Origin: Apostichopus japonicus | Lineage: Eukaryota; Echinodermata; Holothuroidea; Aspidochirotida; Stichopodidae | Assembly (NCBI RefSeq): GCF_037975245.1 | Contig: NC_092565.1 | Coordinates: 15,715,499-15,779,498, forward strand | Length of the DNA stretch: 64,000 nt | Direction of reading: 5' to 3' | In this document: positions 36,647 through 49,600 of the stretch, in pieces | How the letters are laid out: every line of letters starts with the position of its first letter | How positions within the stretch are numbered: the first letter of the stretch is position 1 | Position numbers and translations under genes: made by a program | Notes under the pieces: generated by a model | Seen by the model: the letters and a program-made list of their open reading frames with translations, nothing else | What the model was told of the DNA's origin: nothing | The model's database searches: none

Positions 36647-37758
36647 ACTAAAAGTGTGTCTTTAGCCTATAATAATTATGTCATGTTTGGCCACACTCTA
36701 CAGGGTCAAAAGACTTGTAGTAAGAGTACAGCAACATCAGTATTACTTATAGTACAAGTAGAATTATACCCTTGGTATGAGTACAAGCACAATTGAGGCT
36801 GTACGCAAGAGTATGAGTGGAAAATATTGGATTGGTTCCTAGACAACTATTGAAAATATCCCGCGTGTGAGAACGAGTACAAATCCACAATCACAGCTGA
36901 CTATGCTAGAATTACATTGTATGGACTCGCAACATGTCTGGGGTTAATTGTCACCACTATAGTAACCAATCAACAATGAGATCATGAGCATGTGTAGACC
37001 TATTTATAGAGGCCGTACCGTCCTCTCTCTGTTGTCTGGAAGTAATACTCTTAATTTCAAACTGGGAAATTTACTGTTAATTTCAAACTGGGAAATTTTA
37101 TGTCCTGCATTGATGTATAGATGCCTTGGACATCAATCATATCTTGAAGCAGCATTTTAAGTTGAGCTTGATCAATTTTTCCATGCTATGATTTAATAAT
37201 GAAATCTCACAATATAGAAGGTTGCTACACTTGACTAAGATTTTGAATAATACTTAAAAGGGCGTGCATAGATCAGTATTTGCCCCAAAGTTTAACATGA
37301 TGCAATTTGCTTAAAGTTTTGAAATTGTGAGGCAGGGTTTTTGATGATCTTATGTCAGGTTAGCGTGGGAGCCTTACACAAGATTGTTCTGCCGACAAAG
37401 GGTTAAGACCTAAATATAGAGCATTCAAGAAACAGTGCAGGAGACCAATCGGATACTTTTCTTCTACAGGTGGTAAACTTTATTGAAGTGTTTGGATTCC
37501 AAATTGAGAACAATAGATGGGATGAAACTTGAAACAGTTTAAATAACAATAAAAGGGCCTAAAGAAATGAGAACTCAACAATACGAAGACTATCTGAGAA
37601 CTCTGGAATATGAAAATATACTTCTTTGAATTAAGTCACATAAACTGGAATAAACCAGCATGCATGTGCACACACTCAGCTGATCGGCTGAAGTGCCGAT
37701 AGCAACCAATAATAATAACTCTTGACATCGACAAGCCAATCGATCGTGCACAGCTGAA

Positions 37759-38808
37759 CATAGGCGTAGGAGCCTCATTTGATTTGGGGGGGCTGTAACG
37801 ACTTGCCCGAAAAATATAACCGAAATTTTTCGCGCGCTCCGCGCGCGCGCGCGTTCCACATGTTAATGTGCATATCATATAGGCATCCATCAGTTATTAA
37901 ATCACCTGCCAATAACATAAAATCATTTTCCGTGTTTTTACCCTTCCATATTGGTTAGCATTATTGGGGAAGTCGTTACAACAATAATGATAATAATAAT
38001 AATAATATAAGTTTAACCATTGAAAAACACATTGCAAATTCTTCATCATTTTCACTAGGTGCCAGTGGCGGAGTTATGGGGTATTGGTCAGGGGGGCGGG
38101 GGGAAAGAATGGTCTGTAGGGGCGCTTTTGACACTATCTAAGCGGAGTGCCACCACAGGTTGGCGCGGAGCGTTACAGACATTTTTTGAGTAAAGTTACT
38201 CCCTAGATCGCCGGAAATGACCCTTTCCGGGCCTTGCTAATTTGCAGATAAACGAAGAATAAATAGGTGTCATCGCCATTTGTCAGAAAATTGCACCAAC
38301 AAAATGTGACAAATGTCAATAGGTATTTGAGAGCGCAATAAAAAAGTCAATAATCGCGAATAAGTAAAAAGTGGTAAAAAGCTGAAAGGGCGCCAGCAGT
38401 CCATTTGAGTCCGTCAGGGGGGCATCCGCCCCCTCTGACTGTATGGACGCTCCGCCACTGGTAGGTGCACGCAAAGTTCTCAGCATATTGCCCAAATTTT
38501 CACCCAAAAAAAATGGGAAAAAAATGCAAATTATTATTCTTTCAGTAGGTGCCCGAAAAAATTCTTATTCTCGAATTTTCACCAAAATATTGAAAAACAC
38601 ATTGCAAATTATTATTCTTTCAGTAGATGCCCGAATAATTCTCAGCATATTGCCGAATTATCACCCAAAAAAAATGAAAAACACATTGCAAATTATTATT
38701 CTTCCAGTAGGTGCCCGAAAAATTCTAAGCATATTGCCCGAATTTTCACCAAAAAAATTGGTTGGGGGGGCTGCAGCCCCCCCAGCCCCCCCGCCTCCTA
38801 CGCCTATG
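37759..38808. mobile_element. hAT-like MITE, copy 2, carrying a nested MITE
   Basis: It has the same ends as the 36150 element (CATAGGCGTAGGAG, CTCCTACGCCTATG) and a perfect 8-bp duplication, CAGCTGAA (37751-37758 and 38809-38816). It holds about five 84-bp units. One unit is interrupted by a second element at 38063-38460. Only one arm of the internal inverted pair of copy 1 is present. Confidence 0.9.
38063..38460. mobile_element. CAGTGGCGGAG-family MITE, nested
   Basis: The ends are CAGTGGCGGAG and CTCCGCCACTG. Flanking 8-mers are CTAGGTGC and GTAGGTGC (38055-38062 and 38461-38468), matching at 7 of 8. It sits inside an 84-bp unit of the larger MITE, so it arrived later. A second copy in opposite orientation is at 54486-54866. 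Confidence 0.9.
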
Positions 38809-40674
38809 CAGCTGAATGCAAATGTATGCAAATATAATATCATGTTATGCACATAACGTACGCAGCAAGACGCACAACAAAGCGTAGATTCTATCAACAA
38901 CTACGGATTCTGGTGGGCTGCCAACCAGTGCTATAGGAATGAAGTAACTAAAAGCAACCTTGAACTTTACATGACCTTGTATATAGTGTTCATGTTAAAC
39001 ATACACCCAATAACGTCTCACAAAAAGTATTTTCCTGAGTGGTTCTGAATCTTCAAATGATATCCAAACATTGAGGAGTGGCAAATTAGAAAAAATTAAA
39101 ATATCTCAAAATGAGAAAAACATACTTTGAAGGAGGTAACGAAATGCTTGAGGAAATTTGAGCATGTGTGACCATTATTGAACTTTCTAGCATATTTGGG
39201 CCCAATACTGATTACCTTAAAGAGAATACTGAACAATTGGAACTTTTTCCAGTTTGCTTAACTTACATCATGTGTGAGTATGACTAATACTGGTAAATTG
39301 AAAGAGTGTCTAGGACTGAAATGTTGTTCGTCAAATTAAATTCAGTTCAGTTGGTATTTTTAACTGGTGCATTTGACGGGGGGAGTTATATTTTTGAGTA
39401 AATTTTAAAACTTGTCAATCAATTGCAAAAGCTGCTTTAAAGACCACCAGTTTGGTAGGAAAAAATTAATACCCCAGGAAGTTCCTGTAATACTAGGACC
39501 TTTAATCTCTGTCAGGGTTGCAGGTTATCACCAACATCAACATTGAAGACAAACATATCATGTCTGTCAGCTGCCTCAGCATTATAACATTGTAGTTTTG
39601 ACCTTCATAATCTTGTCACTTTGACCTGATGTAAGAAAGAGCAAAAAGTGTTCTGTGCTCCATTACCTCTTATCCTGATTAAGTAATAACTGAGCATTAG
39701 GTTGACCAGGCACCTACATTAACATAAGACTGTGGTACATAAATGTATCTTGTTACAGGAGGTTTAACTTGGTAAACAATGCAGAAATTGGAAAGTTTTC
39801 CCCTCTTTTCTTTCCCTGCTAGATACATATATGTTTAAAGTTAGCACTGCGCACATCTGGCAAAAAAAAAAAAAACAACACAAACTCATGCCTTTCCTCC
39901 TTCCTTTATCTATTAGAATGCATTCATTTACTAAGACTTCAAAATGCTTTAATAATATGCAATATGAAAGGGAGTTATTAAACCTGATCTGAAAATTGCA
40001 GACTATAGCCACAAGTGGTCAACTTACACTTAACTTTGACCTTGGTTTATAGTGAACACAGATGTTTCAATTTCCTGGGAATTCACTCTTCCTATTATTT
40101 TTCCTCTCTATCTGTTAATAATCATGTGCTGTAGAAACTTGATTGAATATTCTTGATAGAGAATTAATTAATAAATTCAGTCTATTTTGCAAGGCATGGT
40201 TCAACAAATATAAATCGATTAACTTTAAGGAAAAAGGATATCTGTTAATAAAACTGTTATGAAGATGAAATATCACTTCCACAAATTCAATCTTCTCTCC
40301 TAAGGTGCTTCCCAGGATACCTCCTGGTGAGTTTACCTCCATCAGTACACAGGACCAACCTCTAGGGGGTTGTTATATTAACAAGACCTGCCACCCAGGC
40401 CAATGACTCTGGTAGCTCTACCTTCCATTGTGTACATGCAACAACAACACACAAGCAGCGATGCGGTGCACTCAAGCCAGGCGGCTTCTTGTGCCAGAGG
40501 CATTCTTCAACTACTCTGACAGATAATCCTCCCCTCTCTGCTTCTTCTTTGGGATTCTGAAGGAAGCATCATCCTGGGCAACTGCAGTAAAGAGATTTGT
40601 TTACAGAGTCGGTTTGCAGGACAGGATGAGACCATTCCTATAAACTGTCGGAAAGATTTACTCAAGATTAGAAA

Positions 40675-43600
40675 ATGGGGAGCAAAGAAGGGACAGGTCT
40701 GAGGGAAAGGACTAAAGAGAAGGTAAGGTCTAGTACTTGGTATATTTTCATGTAAACATAAATTGGTTCAATAGGATATATGCCATCTAATACAACCCTG
40801 GGTATTCCTGTATGTTTTGAAAGAAAGAAGTTACATCAACATAAAATGGCAACAAGAAAAGTGGTTGTAACTTGTTGGTAGTGTGGGATGGGAAAATGTG
40901 CACTGATTTTTGTAGATTTTGCAAGAATAAATAACTGTCAATAAATAAGGAAGAAAAAGAAAGCAGAAACAAAATAAAGTAATGTACCAGGAAAAGCTGA
41001 CAGTTTGATATCCTGAAAGTGCTATCGAGAGTAGCCTGATTATGTCAACATGAACAGACATTTAAAAGAAAAGAATTATTTGTAGATTTGCTGCACATCT
41101 GTTGAATGATGATCGTTTTATTCCTAGTTGAATACTACATGGAGTGGGGGAAGTGGTTGGGTGGGCTGGGAGGTGCAGGTATAGTCGTAAGTAACAACCT
41201 GAAATTATCCTCTTCTCCATCGGTTGGGTTATGTTGGTCTGTTACAAACTGTAAGTACACATATGCCCTTGTAATATGTTGTTCTGATGGTGTGGCACAG
41301 TGTGAAGTAACATTTCTGCAATGCCCTGTGGTATCCTATTCTTGGAATAGGGTGGGGGAGGGGGAGATATTTAAGTCCCCCGGAAGAAGGCACATCTAGT
41401 TGTTTGAACTCTAGTTGTTTGAATTGTGAGAAATTAGTCTGATTTGTTACCAAGATAGTACACGTTGATATCTTGCGAAAACTGATATTATAATATTGGA
41501 GAGAACTTGGACCTCAATATCAGAGTAGCCGCTTGATGTACAAAACTGCATGGGTATCACTGGTACTGTAGCTTAAAGAGACAGCGTTACATACTGTAGT
41601 GACACAATGAATTACTAGCTATAATAATGATAATATGGACACAAAGTTTCAAAACCTTAAAACAAATATTTTATCCTTTTTTGCACAGTTTTGGAAGATC
41701 TTTGGGTAAATATCTTTATGTTAAATTTCTATGGTGATACAAACTGAGCAAGTCAGCTAGTCAATCATCACTGAATTGTGGTATGCATCAAATGATACCT
41801 CTCTTCACTAAATTAAAGCCCTCATGCCCAAACTCTCAGTTACTAAACTGATCAATTCATTTATTTATTTTTAATATCCAATTCAATGACGAGGTGCATT
41901 CATGTTAGAATTATAAAACCCTGTAGAGTGGGTGAACAAACAGGATTGTAATGAAGAGAGGTGTTTTTTAATGAAGAGATGGTGCTTAGTTCATGCAAAA
42001 TGTTACTATAATTTGCAAGTTTTGAAACAATGTTGAAGCATTTTCAGCTGTTCAGATTGTACTGTACAAGTTAAGATGTTTATTTAAGTACACTACTGGA
42101 GTGTGTGGGGGGGGGGGGGGAGGCGGGTTAGCACCACTTGATTTGGGGATAAGTAAAGCACATATTTCTTGGGTATAAGGTGTTTTTCCATGTTAAGATT
42201 CATGTGATTACTTTTTTAAATACTGAATTTCTTGGGTTTCCAAATTTATGTACTTGACATGATTTGTCCAACAAACTAACAAATATATTTTCGATTCTAT
42301 TATATATTTGATGGCAGGAGCAGTTATTCTTCTCAACTGCAACCAACTGCTTTAAGTGTTCAAACTTTTCAGCTGTTCAAAATGTAGGTCAAAAGGTTAA
42401 CGATGGGCTCTGCTGATAACTGAACCTTTGACCTCTGGTCTTTTGTCTTCTTTTGTTTGTCTGAAGAATGAATGGATAGAAATAGTGGTGGGAGAAAAAA
42501 AGAGAGAGGAAGTGATGAAATTATAGTCCAATTGTTGTCCCACACTGCCATGCCTCAAGGAAGATTGTATTCACCCTGTGTTCACAGGCTTGAGCATTAT
42601 ACTATTCCAACATTTCTCATGCATATATATATGTATATGTATATATAGGGAAGGATGTGAGTTAAGCTTAGAAAGAACCCAACAGGTATTTATGCCCTAT
42701 TTAGTTCTGAATTTGACAGCAAATTTTTGATTTCTTTCTATTGTAAATATTAGAAATATTCTTGCACCATTGTTGTGCATTAGTACCATTGTTGGTGTTC
42801 CAATTAGATTGCTTGGATAAACAATGTGCTACAACTGATATTCTCATGACCCTATCTGATCTTACAGCATATTATATCAGTGCCAGCCAGGAAGGCCTTG
42901 CTTTTAATGGTATATATTTTGTTTTCTACAAAGTGTGATGTGTTTTTCACCTTGAATACTCTCTGGGAAGTAAATATTTTAGTATCCTCTGAGCTGACAA
43001 ATGCAATTATTTGGAAGATTTTCATTTCATAATAAATAATAAATTGTTCATATAAATAAATTGTGGTCTCCTCACCCAGAAAAAAAAGTGATAAAGTCAA
43101 ATCAGTAAAATGTTGGTGAATTCAATATTGCAGCAAATTCTGTGGTATTTTGATCTATAAAATTTGTTATTTAACCCTTAGAGCTGGATGATAAAGGGTC
43201 CCTGTGAAATGTCACCAAAGTTCACTATGGGGTTCAAATTTATCTTCCCTCTGTGTGTGTGTGTGTTATGGATCCTACTTGAAATTGGTGACAATGTTTG
43301 TTGGTTGTTTGTGCTGCAAAGTCTGTCACTAAGGCAGTGATCTGATACTGAACACCTGCTAAAGTCAAATAAAAAAAGACTAACTAGAAAAGAGGAAGAT
43401 AGCTTATATAGTCACTGCCTATAGTCAATGCCATGTTGCTAGAATTTGTTATTATTAATTTTTATATTGTATTTGTTGTAGTGGGAATATTTCATGGATT
43501 TCACCCCTTGCCATTAGTATAGGCTTATACCTGTCTTTTCCTGTTACTCCCCCCCCCCCCTATTAGCCATGCATCCCTTAACTACTATAGTCTCTGCAGA

Positions 43601-46600
43601 GACTTTCTGAATTATAACAGAGCTTCAGTTCCCTGGAAGTATGACCTTCTCAAATGTCATAATGCTCAGAAGTTTAAATTCTTATTATATGCTAAGGTGA
43701 CCAGATGTCACAGATTATGTTCCCCTCTAGGATTCCTGTCCCCATCAATGTCCTGGATTAAATGTACATGGACTCTTTATCACCAGAGGTTTCTCTGAGC
43801 CTTCATACAAATATGTATGGAGGATGTGAATAATTTAAAGTTTTACCTGTTTGGTATACTCGGCTAACAATGCATGAGGGTATGGTGTGATTGTTTACTA
43901 AAGTCTGTGGTACTTTAAAAATGCAAAGTTCATTTTACATTTCAAAGATAATAGAGATTTAGATCATAGAGTAATTTCACAGCCTATTATGCAAATTGAA
44001 AACTTTTTTTTTTTGCAGTTTCTGATAATTATGGGACTTTTTGTTATGTTAATGTTTATATGCCCACAAATTTTGACATCCCCTCCCCTTTAAATGTTCA
44101 CTGATCCCTGATGTCAGACACTAGTCCCTGATGTCAATATGTCAATATGGTGTTCACAGAAATCCTTGAAAAAAGTATGTGGCCATCTTACATTACAGAG
44201 ACTCATGACAGAGACTGCAATATTCACACTTTACTGAACTGAGAAATTAGGTACAAATCTGAACCCTCATAACTGAAAACAAAAATTATGGAGCGATGAA
44301 TTTGATTTCTGTAAACACAATAGTTTGAATGCAACACAACACATGTACTGTATGGTATGTGGCTTTTCTTTTCAATGAATTTATGTCTATTTGAACTAAA
44401 TTCTTAAAAACTATAGAAATTAAAGAATCTAACAAGCATTATTGTACCACCATTCACATTGTAATATTTATGTGAAAAAACAAATAAATGAATGAATGAA
44501 TGAATTATATTTCTATCATTACGTTAAACAATCTATTGAATAATATCAGGACATTTGCTTATAATTTCTCCTCATTATGCATATTGTTAGCAATCATTTT
44601 GGTGAATGCAGGTATGGTATAAATGTTGTTCAACTCTTTTCCAAATTTATGGAAGTAGTACTACCTGCTTCAGACACTCAAGGTCATTTTCTCACTATGC
44701 GTTATAATCCAGTTGGTGATACCACCCTATAGTGGTCATATGATACACTCTATGAATTATCCCACTTGTGTTATCACCTCATTAGTCTTGGACAAATCCA
44801 TGAGTCATCCCACAAATGTTTACCACATCATTGGTCATGGAATACTAATATCATTAATACCACTGTTACCATCTAGAGGTCTCATCGTTCATGGAACTCA
44901 CTATGAGTTATCCCACCAGTCGGTTACCATATAGGACTCATCATTCATTGAATGCACTATGAGTTATCCCATTAGTGATACCATAGGTCTTATCATCATT
45001 GGTCATGGAATACTAATATCATTAATACCACTGTTACCATCTAGAGGTCTCATCGTTCATGGAACTCACTATGAGTTATCCCACCAGTCGGTTACCATAT
45101 AGGACTCATCATTCATGGAATGCACTATGAGTTATCCCACTAGTGTTACCATAGGTGGTATCATTCATTGAATGCACTATGAGTTATCCCATTAGTGATA
45201 CCATAGGTCTTATCATTCATATAATGAACTATGAGTTATCCCACTAGTGTTACCATAGGTCTTATCATTAATATAATGTACTTTGAGTTATCCCACTAGT
45301 GTTACCATAGGTCTTATCATTAATATAATGTACTTTGAGTTATCCCACTAGTGATACCATTGGTCTTAGCATTCATATAATGAACTATGAGTTATCCCAC
45401 TAGTGTTACCATAGGTCTTATCATTCATATAATGCACTTTGAGTTATCCCACTAGTGATACCATAGGTCTTATCATTCATATAATGCACTATGAGTTATC
45501 CCACTAGTGTTACCATAGGTCTTATCATTCATAAAATGCACTATGAGTTATCCCACTAGTGTTACCATAGGTCTTATCATTCATGGAATGCACTATGAGT
45601 TATCCCACTAGTGTTACCATAGGTCTTATCATTCATGGAATGCACTATGAGTTATCCCACTGGTGATGATGTCTCGTTATTCATGGAGCAGGCTTGTGTA
45701 ACACCTCCCTGGCAAGAATTGTGGACACGTTTATTCAGCTGTACATATATGAGCAATGCATCGGGGTAGTCCCTGTGGCAGATAGCAACAGAGGCAGAAG
45801 GAACTCCCATGTATACATATATTGGCCTGTTGGGATAAACCACTGTTGCTTAGGGATAGTACAAGTTATGTCCACAGTCTACTACCAACATGATCATATT
45901 AATGTGTTATCGAATTTATTAGATTACCCATAAGACTGCACCTGTCTTCTAAATTCCTGATAAACCAAGCCTGAAGCTATATATCACATATGAATGCATG
46001 CAGGTTCTATATAAGCTTGGTGGTCTCAAAAGTGTATAATAATCCTTGCATTAAAGAGATATATATGTTATGATGGCATATGCAGAGAGAAAAATATACA
46101 TCTATTTCTTATAAAGATATTTTTAAGAGAACAAGATCCATCCTTCTGTAGAATACTGACTTAATATAGAACTATTAAAACATATATATAAATCAGAACA
46201 TGATAAGCAATTGAAAAGAATATTGGAAGAAATTATTGCACCAGTCTGCCAAGAAAATTGATGACGAGTTGTTCAAAGGAACTATTTATTTATTAAATCA
46301 TTTAACTATTCCTCAGACTGATGTCAAAACATTGATCTCATTCCTATCATGTCTAGAAGGGATAGCAAGTTTCAATACTTTCTGTTCCGCTTGATTCACA
46401 ACACTCTTGGCAATAGTTACTTGTTATTGTTGTGTATTAATAAACATGAGAATCCAAGATGTAATTTTTGAGGGGAAGAAGATGAGACCACTGGGCATCC
46501 CTTCTGGGAATGCAAACTTATTTCAAATTCCATTCTTGACACATGAGCAGGCTATCCTTGGAAGTCAACTTTGTTTTTACTCAAAAATATACATTTTCTT

Positions 46601-49600
46601 TGGGGCTATGTGTTTAAACATCCCTATAAATTTATACTTTTCATGCTGAGTGTTTCCATTTCGATCAACAGAAAATAGTGTGTAAGATCCCTATAGTGTT
46701 GGACTTCTCTCTTCAATGAAAGTTTCTTTTTGCCAGTTGAATGCTATTTTAGATAGAAGCAAGTCCAAGGCTCCAATGTACGTTTGATACTTGATAGCTT
46801 GAAATTTGCTTGTAGGAATAATGTTCGGATTTTACGTACTGTAGGTTTAATACCTATTTTACCTAGTATGGGAACTTCACACTAATTTTACTTGATTTCT
46901 GATATACACAGCATATGCAGCACATAGCATTAAAGGGGCTCAATTAGATAAGTTGAAAAGTATAGTATTTCTATGCTGGCATTTTGTTAAGTCACCCACT
47001 CATTTTACTTGATTTCCAACATTCACAGCATATGCATGAATAGCCTATTACATTTTCAAAGATGCTTTGCATTTTAACTGTATACCGTACAGCATTGCAC
47101 ATGGCATGCCATCCAGGCCTGCACATATGGTAACTATTCTACAACCAAATTTCTCACTTTGGAAGTTGACCATCATTTTGTTGTTGTAGGTTTCATCATT
47201 TGATTTTGTTTATACACATTATAGACATTCACTATACACTTCTCTTATAGGCACAAGCCAGGGTATTGTCAGGGTCATTATTACTAAGTATTGTGTGTTA
47301 ATTCCTATAGAGGTAATTTAAAGTGCATGTCTTCATGGACAGCAGCCTATTCACAAGTTTTACCGAGTGGATGTAAACACTTTTAAGATGTTTCATCCAA
47401 GTAATCCCAGTAACAATACTGGTGAAGATAGTTTACGTAATCTCTTTGTAACGAGGTGGATATTTTTCTTTTTTCTTCTGACAGCTAGGGAGTAATGCAT
47501 TATTTTATAACACTATTTCCTACTGTATCTATGTTTTCCTATCTTTGGCTGCGTCATGTAAGATATGGTTGATCAATCTCCTACAGTCAGATAAAGCCTT
47601 TGTAGACTACAAGGGTAGGAGAAACTTTAAAGAGTGAACATGTGGAGACACACGTTGATTTTGACGACAATGTCTCTGCATCATGTCTGTGCAGTTCAGA
47701 AGAGATTGTTCACTTAGTAAGGATGTCCTGCTGGTCGCCTGGATGCTGCCCCTGTATCGTCTGCCATCAGTCAGGGAATAGATGGACAACTTTGACAAAA
47801 CCTTTATCCTTATTTTGACGTTCATCCTACAGTATTCTTACAAACAATCCACATGCTGTCTGCCAAACAGTAGACTGTTTACCATGAAGTCTGTAGGGTT
47901 TAGAAAAGTCATGGGCTAACCAAATCAATTTAAATATTTTGTGTGTTTCTTACTGTTTCTGCAACACCCTGGGAAATAAAGTGATATGTCTAGCACAGCT
48001 ATCGAGGGGTAAGTTACAGATCAGTAACAACCCTTTGCTGCACAGCTAGATTTAGCAGGGAGGTTGCTTAGATCTAGGGGCATGGTACATGCATAGCTAG
48101 ATCTAGTAGCATGGTGGTTGCTAGATCAAGGGGCACAGTGGTAGCTAACTCTAGTAACATGGTGGTAGCTAGTTATATTGGGGAGGTGGCTGCTATTGTA
48201 GAACTAGTAATATATTGAGGCCGAGCATTGTAATTTAATGATATCTGCTAGTAGCATGATCATATGACTAGATGAAAGCAGTATATGTCATAATATCTAA
48301 GATCTTTGTTGCATGAGCTATAAATTAAAGCTATGGGGATGACCAGATGTAGTATATATGATAGTAGCTAGATCTACTTACATGACGGCAACTACATTTA
48401 TCAGCATAATGATAGCTTGATGTGGTACCATGGTAGTTGCTAATCTGCTTATATGGTGGTCCTTAGATCTAGGATTGACGTAATTCCATATCCAGTATTG
48501 GTCGTAGTTCAATGGAAGGACTTATGGTATGCATATAATAGCTAGCCTAAGCTTAATAACATGGTGGTAGCTGTATCTAGCCTGGGAAGCATGACAGTTG
48601 CTATGGATTTCTAGCTACTTTTAGTCAAAGTACATTTCTCACCATTATTTTCACATGAAAGTTTGGTCATTTTCTTTTCCTGTCTATTAGTTTTACCTCT
48701 TTCTTCCACAGGAGATAAGCATCTCGTTGGAACAAGTAGAAGATAAATCCTCCTTTCCTCCATCTCCAACTTCACCAGATAGCGATCATATAACAGAATG
48801 GGAAGGCAAGGGAATTCCAGATTTAAGACAAAGAAATTGGGTTTATATGGTGAGTATAATTATAGTTTCATATACAATCAAAGCAAATTAACAACAACAA
48901 TAGTAACGACATATATTTTTTGAAACTTGCCAAGTAAGTTCCTCCAAATGAGATTGCAAAAAGAAAAGCTAGTTCAGAGATATCATCTGCCCATGCATTG
49001 TTCCTGTCTGTGACCTTTCTTTACAGCTAGGTCAGTCGGTAACCATTCACTGCAATGTTACTCACTGCACAATATAGCCAATATCGTAAGTCAAAGGAGG
49101 GTATCTGTTTCACCTAAACTGTTTCTATTTGGAAACAGAAACATTTCCATGTAGGTTTTGGAAAAGAAAACATGTTTTTTATACAATCCTCCTGCCCCAG
49201 GTAACCTGTTAGTCACTAAGTACTAACAAAGTTACAGACCATTCTCGCCCCCCCCCCCTGACCAATACCCCTAGCGCCGCAACTGGTTATGTGTTCCCTA
49301 ACACTTTAGCGTACATACTGTACATCACTGTATGTTGTGTGGGATCACGTCAGTGTCAATGAACGAAAGTTTCATACTGTTACCAATTGACCTTTTGTGA
49401 CCTATTGTGCAATACTCTTCCATGGTGTAACTCTGAACTAGTTAATTGATCAAACTAAGCATATATACCTCCTAGAGAGTTTTAACCATTAAATGAAAGT
49501 TATCGTACCAGGGAGTTCCATAACAACTCCCTGATCGTACTATAAAGTGTTCTCAAAGTTTTATTGTCCAGGCATGTTTCCATTTTATTATCAATTACAT

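Larger units (their letters stand above)
31856..40674. other. SFXN5 3' UTR and intergenic region before SLC28
   Basis: The first few hundred bases are presumably the SFXN5 3' UTR. Beyond that I see no coding exon. The region carries MITEs at 32420-32699, 36150-36646 and 37759-38808 (with 38063-38460 nested) and a SINE at about 35475-35670. Near 34260-34440 C-rich sequence ending TACGCCAGTG looks like one end of another element whose partner I did not find. Sequence from about 38900 to 40300 shows nothing I can name. The SLC28 promoter and 5' UTR should lie shortly before 40675. Confidence 0.6.
40723..48711 (+). other. SLC28 intron 1
   Basis: This is an 8 kb intron between the proposed first coding exon and exon 2. 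It has a G run (42108-42120), a C run (43551-43560), a (GT)n tract near 43253, a 52-bp minisatellite (44710-45670) and degenerate CTAGATCTAGTAG repeats (48040-48610). I see no further coding exon. If the 40675 start is wrong, the true first exon is somewhere in or before this stretch. Confidence 0.65.

Noticed and set aside
36253-36796. Overlapping open frames of 130 codons on plus and 86 on minus
   Set aside because: Produced by the 84-bp internal repeats of a MITE with clear TIRs and target duplications. The frames at 38443-38856 have the same cause.
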